Of a DNA stretch of 64,000 nt, positions 53,206 through 61,187 are shown piece after piece. Positions within the stretch are counted from its first letter, which is position 1. The number at the start of each line of letters is the position of its first letter. Location of the stretch: contig NZ_CP036278.1 of the NCBI RefSeq assembly GCF_007748035.1, forward strand, positions 1,054,001 through 1,118,000, given 5' to 3'. Under the pieces are notes generated by a model that was not told where the DNA came from, did no database searches, and was given only the letters and a program-made list of their open reading frames with translations. The stretch comes from Aeoliella mucimassa (GTDB lineage Bacteria; Planctomycetota; Planctomycetia; Pirellulales; Lacipirellulaceae). The translations under genes and the position numbers were made by a program.

Positions 53206-53662
53206 ATTTCTGAATGATGATTTCTGATTGCGGAGGATGTCATCTTGAAGGAGCTTCCGGCTACTGAAAGATCTAGCCCGCAGCTTAAAGCCTACAGCTT
53301 TACCACACGCGCAGCAGCGAACCCCCACGCAAGCAAACATTCGCCTGCGTGTCGCTAAGCGTTCGTGTTCAAAATAAACGTTACATCTCCATCACCTCCA
53401 ATCATCAAACAAGCCAGCAGCCGATAGCTGAAAGCCGACAGCCTAAAGTACCTGTTCATTAGAGCACTGCAGGTGGCCAATTTCCAGCGAAAACTGGCAA
53501 GAATCCAACCGACCTACAGCCGCCTGATCGCACGAGGTGCTCCATTGCTGAAGCTCACGCCGAACACATGGTGCCGAACCATTCGCTTTAGTGTCGAATC
53601 TCAACTTGTTAAGCTACAGGTCTTGTTTAGAGTTTGCAGTACGTACCCCTGCTCGAAGAGTC

Positions 53663-54328
53663 ATGCTCGGTAAACACTCGGTCCACCGCCCACGCGTGAA
53701 AATCTGCTGCATCAGTTCCCTCGACGAGGCGGAACTCGCCATCGCGCACGGGGCGTCGGCCTTGGGGTTGGTGTCGGCGATGCCGAGCGGCCCGGGGGTG
53801 ATCGACGAAACGCTCATCGCTCGGATCGCTGCTGAGGTACCTCCCCCGATCGCGACCTTCTTGCTCACTTCGCTGACCGAAGCGAGCGACATCGTCGATC
53901 AGCATCGTCGCTGCGGTACCACCACGCTGCAGTTGTGCGATTACGTCGACCTTTCTGTTTACGAAGTGCTGCGCCAATCGCTCCCCGGCATTGGCATCGT
54001 GCAGGTGGTGCACGTGACTGGTTCCGAGTCGCTCGAGCTGGCGACCAGCGTCGCTCCGCTGGTGGATGCCTTGCTGCTCGACTCGGGCAACACCCAGCTT
54101 GCGGTCAAGCAACTCGGCGGCACGGGACGGACGCACGACTGGCAGGTCTCCCAGCAGATTCGTAAAGCGGTCGAGGTGCCATTGTTTCTGGCCGGGGGAC
54201 TGAAACCTGGCAACGTGGCCGAGGCGTTCCGTAGCGTGGGGCCTTTTGGGCTCGATGTCTGTAGCGGGGTGCGAACCGATGGCCGACTCGATGCGGAAAA
54301 GCTGCGAGAACTCTTCGCGGCGATTTAG
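53663..54328 (+). CDS. TrpF-like (phosphoribosylanthranilate isomerase family) protein
   Basis: The 221-residue protein has the TIM-barrel pattern of TrpF: RVKICCISSLDEAELAIAHGASALGLV with the catalytic Cys15, LQLCDYV-like strand with preceding TTTLQ, DALLLDSG carrying the catalytic Asp, LAGGLKPGNVAEA and GLDVCSGV as phosphate-binding loops. The usual SPRxV segment after strand 2 is replaced by MPSGPGVI, so the substrate arginine is absent. It may therefore be a divergent paralogue with another substrate rather than the tryptophan enzyme. No other trp genes are nearby. The start ATG is 8 bases after CGAAGAG. It lies just beyond repeat copy 3. Confidence 0.7.
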   Translation: MLGKHSVHRPRVKICCISSLDEAELAIAHGASALGLVSAMPSGPGVIDETLIARIAAEVPPPIATFLLTSLTEASDIVDQHRRCGTTTLQLCDYVDLSVYEVLRQSLPGIGIVQVVHVTGSESLELATSVAPLVDALLLDSGNTQLAVKQLGGTGRTHDWQVSQQIRKAVEVPLFLAGGLKPGNVAEAFRSVGPFGLDVCSGVRTDGRLDAEKLRELFAAI

Positions 54329-54562
54329 ATGGTGTCGCAAAAGGTTGCGGAGGATTAGATTTGCCAAAAGGCAACCGACTTCGCGATGGATGTTGCGTTT
54401 TCGCCACACGATAGGGCAGGGGAGTCAACTCGCTCTTTGCCTGGAAACCGCTGTAAATACAGGGTGTTCAGGCCTGCGGGGCGACTTTTGTGGAAGTTGG
54501 CGAGCCGATTGCAATTTTAGGCCGGGGTGTTCTTGTCTCCCCGTCTGATTGGTGCTTCGCCC

Positions 54563-55381
54563 ATGTTCCGTCTCTCGCTGTTACTGCTCGCCTGCTGGTC
54601 GTCGGTGGCGACCTTGAAGGCCGCCGAAGTGCCTGCCGCGCGAGTTACCATGGTCGACGGGCGGGTGGTCACTGGTGAGATCGACGACGCGACCGATCGC
54701 GATCATCTGTGGATCCGCCGCGGCGAAGGTCGCGTGCTCATGGCGACCTCCTACAAGTGGAGCGAAGTGGAACAGGTGGAACTCGATGGGCAGCCACGTA
54801 CTTCGCAGCAACTGCTCGAGTCGCTACAGAAGATCTCGAAGCCCTGGCCCAAGTACCCCTTGCTGGAAGAAAAAGACCGCCTGCGAATCAAGCAGCCATC
54901 GGCCGATGCGGGCCGCCGGGCAACGTCGGCCAGTTTTGTCGCCCGCCTCAGCAACTGGGATGGCGACGTCGAGCCCGATGGTTATCTGGTGGAGCTCACC
55001 GTGTTCGACCAGTTTGGCAAGGCAATGCCAGTGCGTGGTACCGTGCAAGCTCGCTTGGTCGGCGAGAGAACCAGCAGCTACATCGTGCCTGGCGAGCCAG
55101 AAGAATTGGAACGATGGAGCGACAATCTATCGCTCGATCAGTTCACCGACAACGTGGTAACGCTACGACTACCCTTCCGGAGCATCCGCCCCGAGCAGCA
55201 AGTGGAGCTTGCCCCGGGCGCGATTCTCGAGATCGAAGTCGGGGCGTTCGGCCACACTCGCCTGGCGAGTTCCACCGCGGTGCCGACCCGAGTGTTCAAT
55301 CCCGTGCGTGACCGATTCGAGCAACGCACCGGCAGCCGGTGCGCTCCTGGGGAACGGAGCGAACGTTGGTCGCACGAGTAG
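54563..55381 (+). CDS. Secreted hypothetical protein
   Basis: The 272-residue protein has a signal peptide (FRLSLLLLACWSSVATLKAAE). The first 90 residues (RVTMVDGRVVTGEIDDATDRDHLWIRR) look like an SH3- or Sm-like barrel used in planctomycete proteins that present a peptide-like GEI strand. The remainder shows VELTVFDQFGKAMPVRGTVQARLVGE followed by TLRLPFRSIRPEQQVELAPGAILEIEVGAFG, a beta-sandwich-like pattern. I cannot name a family. The gene converges on the secretin gene, leaving a gap of only 10 bases; a separate function is likely. Confidence 0.65.
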   Translation: MFRLSLLLLACWSSVATLKAAEVPAARVTMVDGRVVTGEIDDATDRDHLWIRRGEGRVLMATSYKWSEVEQVELDGQPRTSQQLLESLQKISKPWPKYPLLEEKDRLRIKQPSADAGRRATSASFVARLSNWDGDVEPDGYLVELTVFDQFGKAMPVRGTVQARLVGERTSSYIVPGEPEELERWSDNLSLDQFTDNVVTLRLPFRSIRPEQQVELAPGAILEIEVGAFGHTRLASSTAVPTRVFNPVRDRFEQRTGSRCAPGERSERWSHE

Positions 55382-55391
55382 CGTCTGGAGG

Positions 55392-57152
55392 CTAACGACG
55401 CGGAAACGGAGCTGGTTCGGTCGGCTGGGCGATGCGAATCTCGGCGTCGCAAGGCTGGATCTGGCTCTCCATTTGGTTCGGGCCTGGGATCCGTCGAATG
55501 GTCAAGGTGTCACTACACGAAGCACCATCCAACACCGGCGTGTTCGTCGCTCCTTTCATGCCACCGCAGCGCGTGTCGAACCGCTTGAACGCCTCGTCGG
55601 TGATGTCTGGCAGCTTCGCTTCGTAAGGACGGGGGTAGCGACAAAGTGGCCCCACCACCAACGGGTCGCGGGCGCGTTGCACTTCTGCGTCGTTCTGGTA
55701 CTGCTTGTCGCAGTTGTAAGGCACCAAGTGCGGCATTAATGCGATGATGATCTCGGTGCGTTTGCGAACGTCTTTGCGTTTCTGAAACAGCACGCCAGCG
55801 TACGGGATGTCGCCCAATACGGGAATCTTGCTTTGCACCACGTCGTCGTTCTCGCGAATCAAACCACCGATCACGACGCCTTGCCCATCGAGTAGCAGGG
55901 CGTCGGTTTCGACTTCGGTTGTTGCTTCTTCCGGCAGTTCGGTATTGGGATTTACCGAGCCATGCGACACCTTGGGGGCGATTCGCAATAGCACGCGTCC
56001 GTCGCGCGAAATCCACGGGGTCAGTCGCAGCACCACACCGACATCAAGAAACTGGACCGACTCTTGGGTGCTCGTTTGCGTGGTCGTGGTCAAGCGGTAG
56101 GGGAGCTTTTCGCCGATCTGGATGTGCGACTCCTGCCCGTTCACCGCCAGCAGTTTGGGCGAAGCGAGTGTTTTGGCGTCGTTCGTCTCTTGCAGTAGTT
56201 CCACCAGGCCGCTCAGGTCGCCGCCGGTAGCGGAGAAGAAGAACGTCTGCGCGGGGCCAGGGGTCACTGTGGTGGGGGAACCGGGGTCGTACCCAGTCGT
56301 GGCGAAGGTGATGCCAGTTCCGCTGAGGTCGGTAAGTTGATGGAAGTTAATGCCATGCGAGCGTTCGTCAGACAGTACCACTTCCAGGATCTGTACTTCG
56401 ACCAGCACTTGTTGAGGCGCCTGATCGATGTGCGTGATATACGCAGCGATACGATCGATGTATTCCGGCAAGTCTTCTACGGTGATCGACTCAAGCGTTT
56501 TGCGATTGTCGGAGGACGAACTCTGGGTGACCCACGACTTCCCTACCGGCGACAGCAAGCCTTTGATCGCCAGGTCGACATCGGCCGCGGCGGCGTAGTC
56601 GAGTGTGAAGACTTCCAGCATCCGCCCTTGAGCCGCGGGGCCTACGGCCAAACCTTCGCTCACTTGAGTCACGTGGATGATGTTGCCCCGTCGGGTCCAG
56701 GTGTGTCCGCACGACGAGAGAATCGCATCGAGCGCGGTCGACAGCGGCACCTGGTCGAGCGATACCGTGACCGTGGTGTCGCTCACCGAGGCAAACACCA
56801 GATTCAGCTTCTGCGATTCGGCTAGCAGAGCAAGCACTTGTCGCAGCGGTGCGTCGCGCACCACCAGGTGGATCATCCCTTCCTCGTTCTCGACTTCAAT
56901 CGTGTCGGGGAGCACTCCGGAGCGGACCGGGATCAGCACCTCTTCCTCATCCGCTGGCACTGGTTCCGGCAGCGTTTCACTCGGCATGCCTTGCGCAGCA
57001 GGATTGACGAGCGATAGCGGGTACTGCTGACTATCCAAACGCGTCGTGGGTTGTGAGCCCCCGATGGTCTGAGCGTGGAGCATGCTGCTAGTCGCGACCA
57101 GCAGAAGTACCAGGCCCGTGGCCAGAGACGAAATGGGTTGGTTTATTTTCAT
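55392..57152 (-). CDS. Type II/type IV secretin (GspD/PilQ family)
   Basis: The 586-residue outer-membrane protein has a signal peptide (LATGLVLLLVATSSMLHAQ), an STN/N0-like domain (VRDAPLRQVLALLAESQKLNLVFA) near residue 100, one N1-type domain (VFTLDYAAAADVDLAIKGLL) and the C-terminal secretin domain. The latter shows ASPKLLAVNGQESHIQIGEKLPYR, VFLDVGVVLRLTPWI-like and VLGDIPYAGVLFQKRKDVRKRTEIIIALMPHLV. It forms the outer-membrane gate of a pilus or pseudopilus machine. It is the last gene of the pil operon; the C-terminal tail (about 90 residues after MPHLV) is Cys- and Pro-rich. Confidence 0.92.
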   Translation of the reverse strand: MKINQPISSLATGLVLLLVATSSMLHAQTIGGSQPTTRLDSQQYPLSLVNPAAQGMPSETLPEPVPADEEEVLIPVRSGVLPDTIEVENEEGMIHLVVRDAPLRQVLALLAESQKLNLVFASVSDTTVTVSLDQVPLSTALDAILSSCGHTWTRRGNIIHVTQVSEGLAVGPAAQGRMLEVFTLDYAAAADVDLAIKGLLSPVGKSWVTQSSSSDNRKTLESITVEDLPEYIDRIAAYITHIDQAPQQVLVEVQILEVVLSDERSHGINFHQLTDLSGTGITFATTGYDPGSPTTVTPGPAQTFFFSATGGDLSGLVELLQETNDAKTLASPKLLAVNGQESHIQIGEKLPYRLTTTTQTSTQESVQFLDVGVVLRLTPWISRDGRVLLRIAPKVSHGSVNPNTELPEEATTEVETDALLLDGQGVVIGGLIRENDDVVQSKIPVLGDIPYAGVLFQKRKDVRKRTEIIIALMPHLVPYNCDKQYQNDAEVQRARDPLVVGPLCRYPRPYEAKLPDITDEAFKRFDTRCGGMKGATNTPVLDGASCSDTLTIRRIPGPNQMESQIQPCDAEIRIAQPTEPAPFPRR

Positions 57153-57178
57153 CGAACGATCCTTCGTTGATTGATCGC

Positions 57179-57739
57179 CTACTGGGGCGACTGCCTTTCG
57201 CTCGACAGGACAACGCCTGCCTGGCTGATGCGTTTGACGTAGTATCCTTCCAAACGATCACCCACACGAATGGTTTTGTCTCCTACGAGGGCCACGAGCG
57301 TGCCATCGATCTCGACGATGGCCGTGGCTCCTTGTTCTTTTAGTTGTGCGAGGGCTTGCTGCTGTGGCGAAGCAGTTGGTGCGATCGGTCCGCCGCCGGT
57401 TAGCGAACGCGGGCCCGAGTTCACCTCCGGGCTTGTCCGCGCCCAAGTTGGCAGGGCCAACGGGTCGTGCGACAGTACCTCTTCGAGCACTGGCTGGGGC
57501 CAGGCTTCGATCGCTGGGGTGATGGCAACACGTAGCTTCGGGGTGCGTTCTCGAGCGTTGGGGCGTGTGCTCGCAGCGACTTCTGCAGGGGTGGCCAACT
57601 CCACTTTCGGGGCGGAGGTCCCACGGAAATTGCGCACCAGTACGAACACCAGCACCAGGGCCAGCACGCCGATCAAGGCGAGCTTGCCAGGCGTTGCGCC
57701 GACTTGCTCCATCCAGTTTTGCGATTGACGGGTCGTCAT
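57179..57739 (-). CDS. PilP-like pilus assembly protein
   Basis: The 186-residue protein starts MTTRQSQNWMEQVG and overlaps the PilO stop (ATGA). One membrane segment (LALIGVLALVLVFVLVRN) precedes a Pro/Ala-rich linker and a small C-terminal beta domain, ATAIVEIDGTLVALVGDKTIRVGDRLEGYYVKRI, that matches the GspC/PilP HR fold. Such proteins bridge the inner-membrane PilN/PilO ring to the secretin. Unlike classical PilP there is a membrane anchor rather than a lipobox. Spacing to the secretin gene is 26 bases. Confidence 0.75.
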   Translation of the reverse strand: MTTRQSQNWMEQVGATPGKLALIGVLALVLVFVLVRNFRGTSAPKVELATPAEVAASTRPNARERTPKLRVAITPAIEAWPQPVLEEVLSHDPLALPTWARTSPEVNSGPRSLTGGGPIAPTASPQQQALAQLKEQGATAIVEIDGTLVALVGDKTIRVGDRLEGYYVKRISQAGVVLSSERQSPQ

Positions 57740-58329
57740 AGTGGCTGCTCCTCGGCTGGTGGCTCCAAGTCGGTTTGGATGCCAAACTGCAGAGAATAGA
57801 CCACTTCGAACGGATAGACCCCTTCGACATCCGAACGCTTGAGCGACATGCTGCGAACCGTCGACAAACGCTCGAGCTGGTTCACGCCATGAAGGAACTG
57901 GCAAACGCTACTGTAACTGCCGCGACCGCTGATCACTACGTCGACTTCCGAATAGTCCTTGAACGAAGCGATTTCTTGCCGGCGGAAGTTGTCGATGATC
58001 ACCCGATGCTGGGAGGCTAGTTTGGTGGTTTCGGAGAGAAACTGTGCTTCCAGCGGACTGATTGGAATGCGACGGCGGATGCCAGCAATCTGATCTTCCA
58101 AGTGTGTTTTGGTTTCCCGCAACTGACGGTGCATCGCATGCACGTTCGTATTATCATTCAGCAATACACTCAAATTCGCGATTCGCTCGCGGTGTTCCGA
58201 CTCGCGATTGTGCAACGGAACGTGATACAGGCCATAGTACCCAAGTACCAACACTCCCCACACTGCAGCACCAATCGAAGTGGTGAGCAGGCGAAGCATG
58301 CGGCGGTCGTCGGGTAAGTTCATGGCCAT
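57736..58329 (-). CDS. pilO: PilO-like pilus assembly protein
   Basis: The 197-residue bitopic protein has one N-terminal membrane segment (LLTTSIGAAVWGVLVLGYYGLY), a coiled coil (HRERIANLSVLLNDN, RQLRETKTHLEDQIAGIRRR) and a ferredoxin-like C-terminal domain with VDVVISGRGSYSSVCQFLHGVNQLERL. This is the PilO/GspM layout. With PilN it forms the inner-membrane alignment complex. It follows PilN by 22 bases and overlaps the PilP start. Confidence 0.85.
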   Translation of the reverse strand: MAMNLPDDRRMLRLLTTSIGAAVWGVLVLGYYGLYHVPLHNRESEHRERIANLSVLLNDNTNVHAMHRQLRETKTHLEDQIAGIRRRIPISPLEAQFLSETTKLASQHRVIIDNFRRQEIASFKDYSEVDVVISGRGSYSSVCQFLHGVNQLERLSTVRSMSLKRSDVEGVYPFEVVYSLQFGIQTDLEPPAEEQPL

Positions 58330-58351
58330 TTGTTAGAAGGTATTACTGGGC

Positions 58352-58912
58352 TTAAAGTTGGCACTCGATGCGAAAGGCGGTCGCTGCGTCGTCGTCGTTG
58401 GTGCTGCTGGCACTCGAGCTCAAGGTTACGTCGGCAAACAGGTTGCTCGAACGCAGTGCCGAAGTGAATTGAGCGATGGCCGAATTGCCATACCCCATAC
58501 CATGCATCACCGCGCGTCTCGCGTCGCCCGAGCGTTCGGTTGGTTCCAGTTCGATCGACTGAATGTAAACACCGCCTGAGGTCTCAGCGGCCGCATGCGA
58601 CACCGCACCGAGCAGCGTGACCACGGGGCGGGTATCGACCAGGCGGAGCATCAGTTGCTGCGCTTCACGCATGTTGTTGATGCTGGTTCGCATGTCGATG
58701 CATTCGTCTTTTAGCATTTGCATCGGAGCGTACTGTTCTTCAAGCTCGCTGAGTTCGGCGAGCACCACGCGGTTTTGCCACCAGTGGTAAGTACCAACAC
58801 CGAGAATCACCATCATGGTAGTTAGTAATACCTTGACCCAGAACGTTTGCACGTCGTGCAACAGTTGCCTGCGCTTGTCCTCGTCGGTCATCAGGTTGAT
58901 GGAAGTTCTCAC
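58352..58912 (-). CDS. PilN-like pilus assembly protein
   Basis: The 186-residue protein starts at a GTG that overlaps the PilM stop (GTGA). The short cytoplasmic N-terminus RTSINLMTDEDKRRQL resembles the PilN motif INLLP that docks on PilM. One membrane segment follows (VLLTTMMVILGVGTYHW), then a coiled coil (VLAELSELEEQYAPMQML) and an alpha/beta domain with GGVYIQSIELEP. The longer in-frame extension has no support. It is the second inner-membrane platform component. Confidence 0.82.
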   Translation of the reverse strand: MRTSINLMTDEDKRRQLLHDVQTFWVKVLLTTMMVILGVGTYHWWQNRVVLAELSELEEQYAPMQMLKDECIDMRTSINNMREAQQLMLRLVDTRPVVTLLGAVSHAAAETSGGVYIQSIELEPTERSGDARRAVMHGMGYGNSAIAQFTSALRSSNLFADVTLSSSASSTNDDDAATAFRIECQL

Positions 58913-59985
58913 GACAGGTCCTCCCAGCAGAGAGCCGACAAGGCCATGGCCGATGCCAGCAGGCAGAGCGGTGTTCCCTTCGACTCGGCAAACGCTTCGT
59001 TCTCGGCGTCGAGCTTCCACACCCGGAATTCGCCCCCAGCACGGCGTTGCAGCACCTTGTCGATGCCTCGCAGGGTCGCGCCGCCGCCGAACAGGTAGTA
59101 TCGCTTGGGAGCGGTGCTACTCTGACTGCCAGTAGTTTTGCGGCCAAAATTCTCGAGATGGCTTAGCGTTCGCTTCAGTTCGTCGACCATCGAAGCGATG
59201 GTAGGCTCGAGTAACTCGGCCACTACTTCGTCGACATCGGTTGCCATTTGCCCACCGAGCGAAACGGATTGCAGCAGTTCGACGACTTCCCCTTCGTCGA
59301 GGTCGAGTTGCTCGGCAATTTGGGTGAATGCATCGGCCAGCGAAGTGTTCTTGAGCTGCCGAATATATACCGGTTGTAGGCGGTGGAGCAGCACAAAGGT
59401 GGCCCCCGTGTAGCTCCAGTCGATGGCGGCGATCGTGTCGTTGGTGATGCTTTCGACCATGGCGACCGACCGCGCCAGCGTGTGCGGCAGGCCATCAATC
59501 GCTTCGCAGCTTAAACCGACCGTGCGAATGTCGCCCGCAGTGAGTTCCGACCAGCCCCGGCCGGTCGAGAGTACATTCACGGTCGGGTGTCCCGACTTGT
59601 TCGGCAAGCTCGGCCAATAGTCGAACACCCGATCAGACAGATCGATGCCAAGCGGCGATAGCTCGTCGACAATCGCCCGCAGTTGGGCGGGGCTGTCGTC
59701 GTTGGTGCTGGGAGCGGTGTTAAACTGGCAAGCCATGGTCGGCAGCACCGCGGCGGTTTGGCGGCCTCGGAACTTCGACGACATCACCAGCGCGGTGCCG
59801 ATTTCGTTCGCGGCCGAAGAGTTCGAAGCAGTGATCGGTTCGTGCTCGCGCCAGGGAGCCGAGCGGGGGACGATGGCCGCTTCGGTCAGGCGCAGACGAT
59901 CTCCTTGTCGTACCACCTGTGCCAGCTTGATGCTGTTGGCACCGAGGTCGAGCCCGATCCATCCGTGATTCGAACGCCCAAACAT
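58909..59985 (-). CDS. pilM: PilM actin-like pilus assembly protein
   Basis: The 358-residue protein begins WIGLDLGANSIKLAQVVR, the phosphate-1 loop of the actin/FtsA-like PilM fold. It continues with the second ATPase lobe (IAAIDWSYTGATFVLLH) and the adenosine loop YYLFGGGATLRGIDKVLQ. It is cytosolic and anchors PilN. The GTG of PilN overlaps its stop. Gap to PilC is 36 bases. Compared with Proteobacterial PilM it is of normal length. Confidence 0.9.
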   Translation of the reverse strand: MFGRSNHGWIGLDLGANSIKLAQVVRQGDRLRLTEAAIVPRSAPWREHEPITASNSSAANEIGTALVMSSKFRGRQTAAVLPTMACQFNTAPSTNDDSPAQLRAIVDELSPLGIDLSDRVFDYWPSLPNKSGHPTVNVLSTGRGWSELTAGDIRTVGLSCEAIDGLPHTLARSVAMVESITNDTIAAIDWSYTGATFVLLHRLQPVYIRQLKNTSLADAFTQIAEQLDLDEGEVVELLQSVSLGGQMATDVDEVVAELLEPTIASMVDELKRTLSHLENFGRKTTGSQSSTAPKRYYLFGGGATLRGIDKVLQRRAGGEFRVWKLDAENEAFAESKGTPLCLLASAMALSALCWEDLS

Positions 59986-60021
59986 AGGAGTGTGATTTAG
60001 GTGAAGTGTGTGGTTACGAAA

Positions 60022-61149
60022 CTAGCTTTTGCCTGCAAAGGTCGAGAGGTCGAACACCGGCAACATCACGGCCAATACTACGATTGCGACAATCAATCCC
60101 ATGACCACGGTGATCATTGGCTCAAGGGAGGTTACCGCTTGGCGAGCGCGGTTTTCGCCTTCTTCTTCAAAGTACATGCCAACCAAGCGAGTCACTTCCG
60201 TGAGTTTGCCCGATTGCTCGGCGGTCGATAACATCTCGGCGGCCGAGTCGGGAACGATGAAGCTACCAATCAACTCGCTGGCGAAGCTCCGCCCGTTGAC
60301 GACCGCGTCTTCCACGCGGGTAAACAGTTCCTGGTAGAGCGTGTTGCGACTGCTTTGACGTGCAAGCTGAACGCTATCGAGCAGCGGAACGCCGCTCTCC
60401 ATGAGCATCGCCATTAACCGGCAACTACGGCCTACGAGAATCGAACGGGTGACTTCGTTGAGCATCGGCGTCGACAGCAGGAAGCGATCCCACAAGCGAC
60501 GTCCGGTAGTGGTGGTCGGTACCGAAATCAGACCCAAGATCGCCAGCCCAATGACGGGACACCACAGCCACCAGTGCCCGCGGAGTTCGTCCGAAATCGC
60601 GATTAATGCCTGGGTGAGCCAGGGTAGCGACATGTCGTAGTCGTCGAACAACTTCGAAAACCGTGGTAGCACAAAGATCAACAGCAGGGTAATCACCCCG
60701 AGCGACACCAGCCCGAGCAGGACAGGATAGACCAGCATGCCGCGAATCGACCGCACTAGTCGCAAGCGACTGCGTTCGAGTTCGGCCAGTTGATCGAGCA
60801 CGTCGGCCATGTGACCCGAGGCCTCGCCGGCGGCGATCGTCGCCACGTAGGCCGGCGTGAACACCTTGGGGTACTTACGAAGGGCTTCGGAGAACGAACG
60901 CCCTCCCATCACCGCGTCGTGAATCTCTTCCAGGATGACCCGCAACTGGGGACGTTTGCAGTGCGTTGCCACCGAATCGAGGGCCGAGGCAATGTCGACA
61001 CCCGAGCGAAGCATGATCGCCATCTGCGAAGTCAGGTTCACCACGTCGAGCGCCGAAGTGCGTCCCCGCACCTTTTTCACCGGCGCAGGAGCCGACATGC
61101 GACCGGAAGGCGCAACTTCGGCAAACGACTTGGCGGCATTGATTTGCAT
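60022..61149 (-). CDS. pilC: Inner-membrane platform protein PilC/GspF
   Basis: The 375-residue protein has two T2SSF domains: the first with SQMAIMLRSGVDIASALDSVA, the second with RSCRLMAMLMESGVPLLDSVQLARQSS. Membrane segments lie around VYPVLLGLVSLGVITLLLIFVLPRF, WLWCPVIGLAILGLISV and VMGLIVAIVVLAVMLPVF. It couples the PilB motor to pilin polymerisation. The N-terminal 30 residues are basic and Pro-rich. It starts 38 bases after pilB. Confidence 0.93.
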   Translation of the reverse strand: MQINAAKSFAEVAPSGRMSAPAPVKKVRGRTSALDVVNLTSQMAIMLRSGVDIASALDSVATHCKRPQLRVILEEIHDAVMGGRSFSEALRKYPKVFTPAYVATIAAGEASGHMADVLDQLAELERSRLRLVRSIRGMLVYPVLLGLVSLGVITLLLIFVLPRFSKLFDDYDMSLPWLTQALIAISDELRGHWWLWCPVIGLAILGLISVPTTTTGRRLWDRFLLSTPMLNEVTRSILVGRSCRLMAMLMESGVPLLDSVQLARQSSRNTLYQELFTRVEDAVVNGRSFASELIGSFIVPDSAAEMLSTAEQSGKLTEVTRLVGMYFEEEGENRARQAVTSLEPMITVVMGLIVAIVVLAVMLPVFDLSTFAGKS

Positions 61150-61187
61150 ATTGCAGGTGAAAACGTGCTGGTGAAACGTAGTGGCGA

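Larger units (their letters stand above)
51869..53495. repeat. Structured intergenic repeat, copy 3, interrupted by an IS
   Basis: The left half matches copy 1 closely. Hairpin 1 pairs CAATTTTCCCA (51899-51909) with TGGGAAAATTG (51914-51924). The invariant AAAACCA-G-TGGTTTT dyad is at 51943-51957. Hairpin 3 pairs 51966-51977 with 51997-52008 with one G-T type mismatch. Hairpin 4 pairs CCCCAAATAG (52077-52086) with CTATTTGGGG (52105-52114). The right half resumes after the IS at GAAGGAGCTTCCGGC (about 53248) and runs through the CGCGCAGCAGCGAAC and CAGCCGATAGCTGAAAGCC segments to AGGTGGCCAATTTCCAGC near 53495, as in copy 1. Confidence 0.85.
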
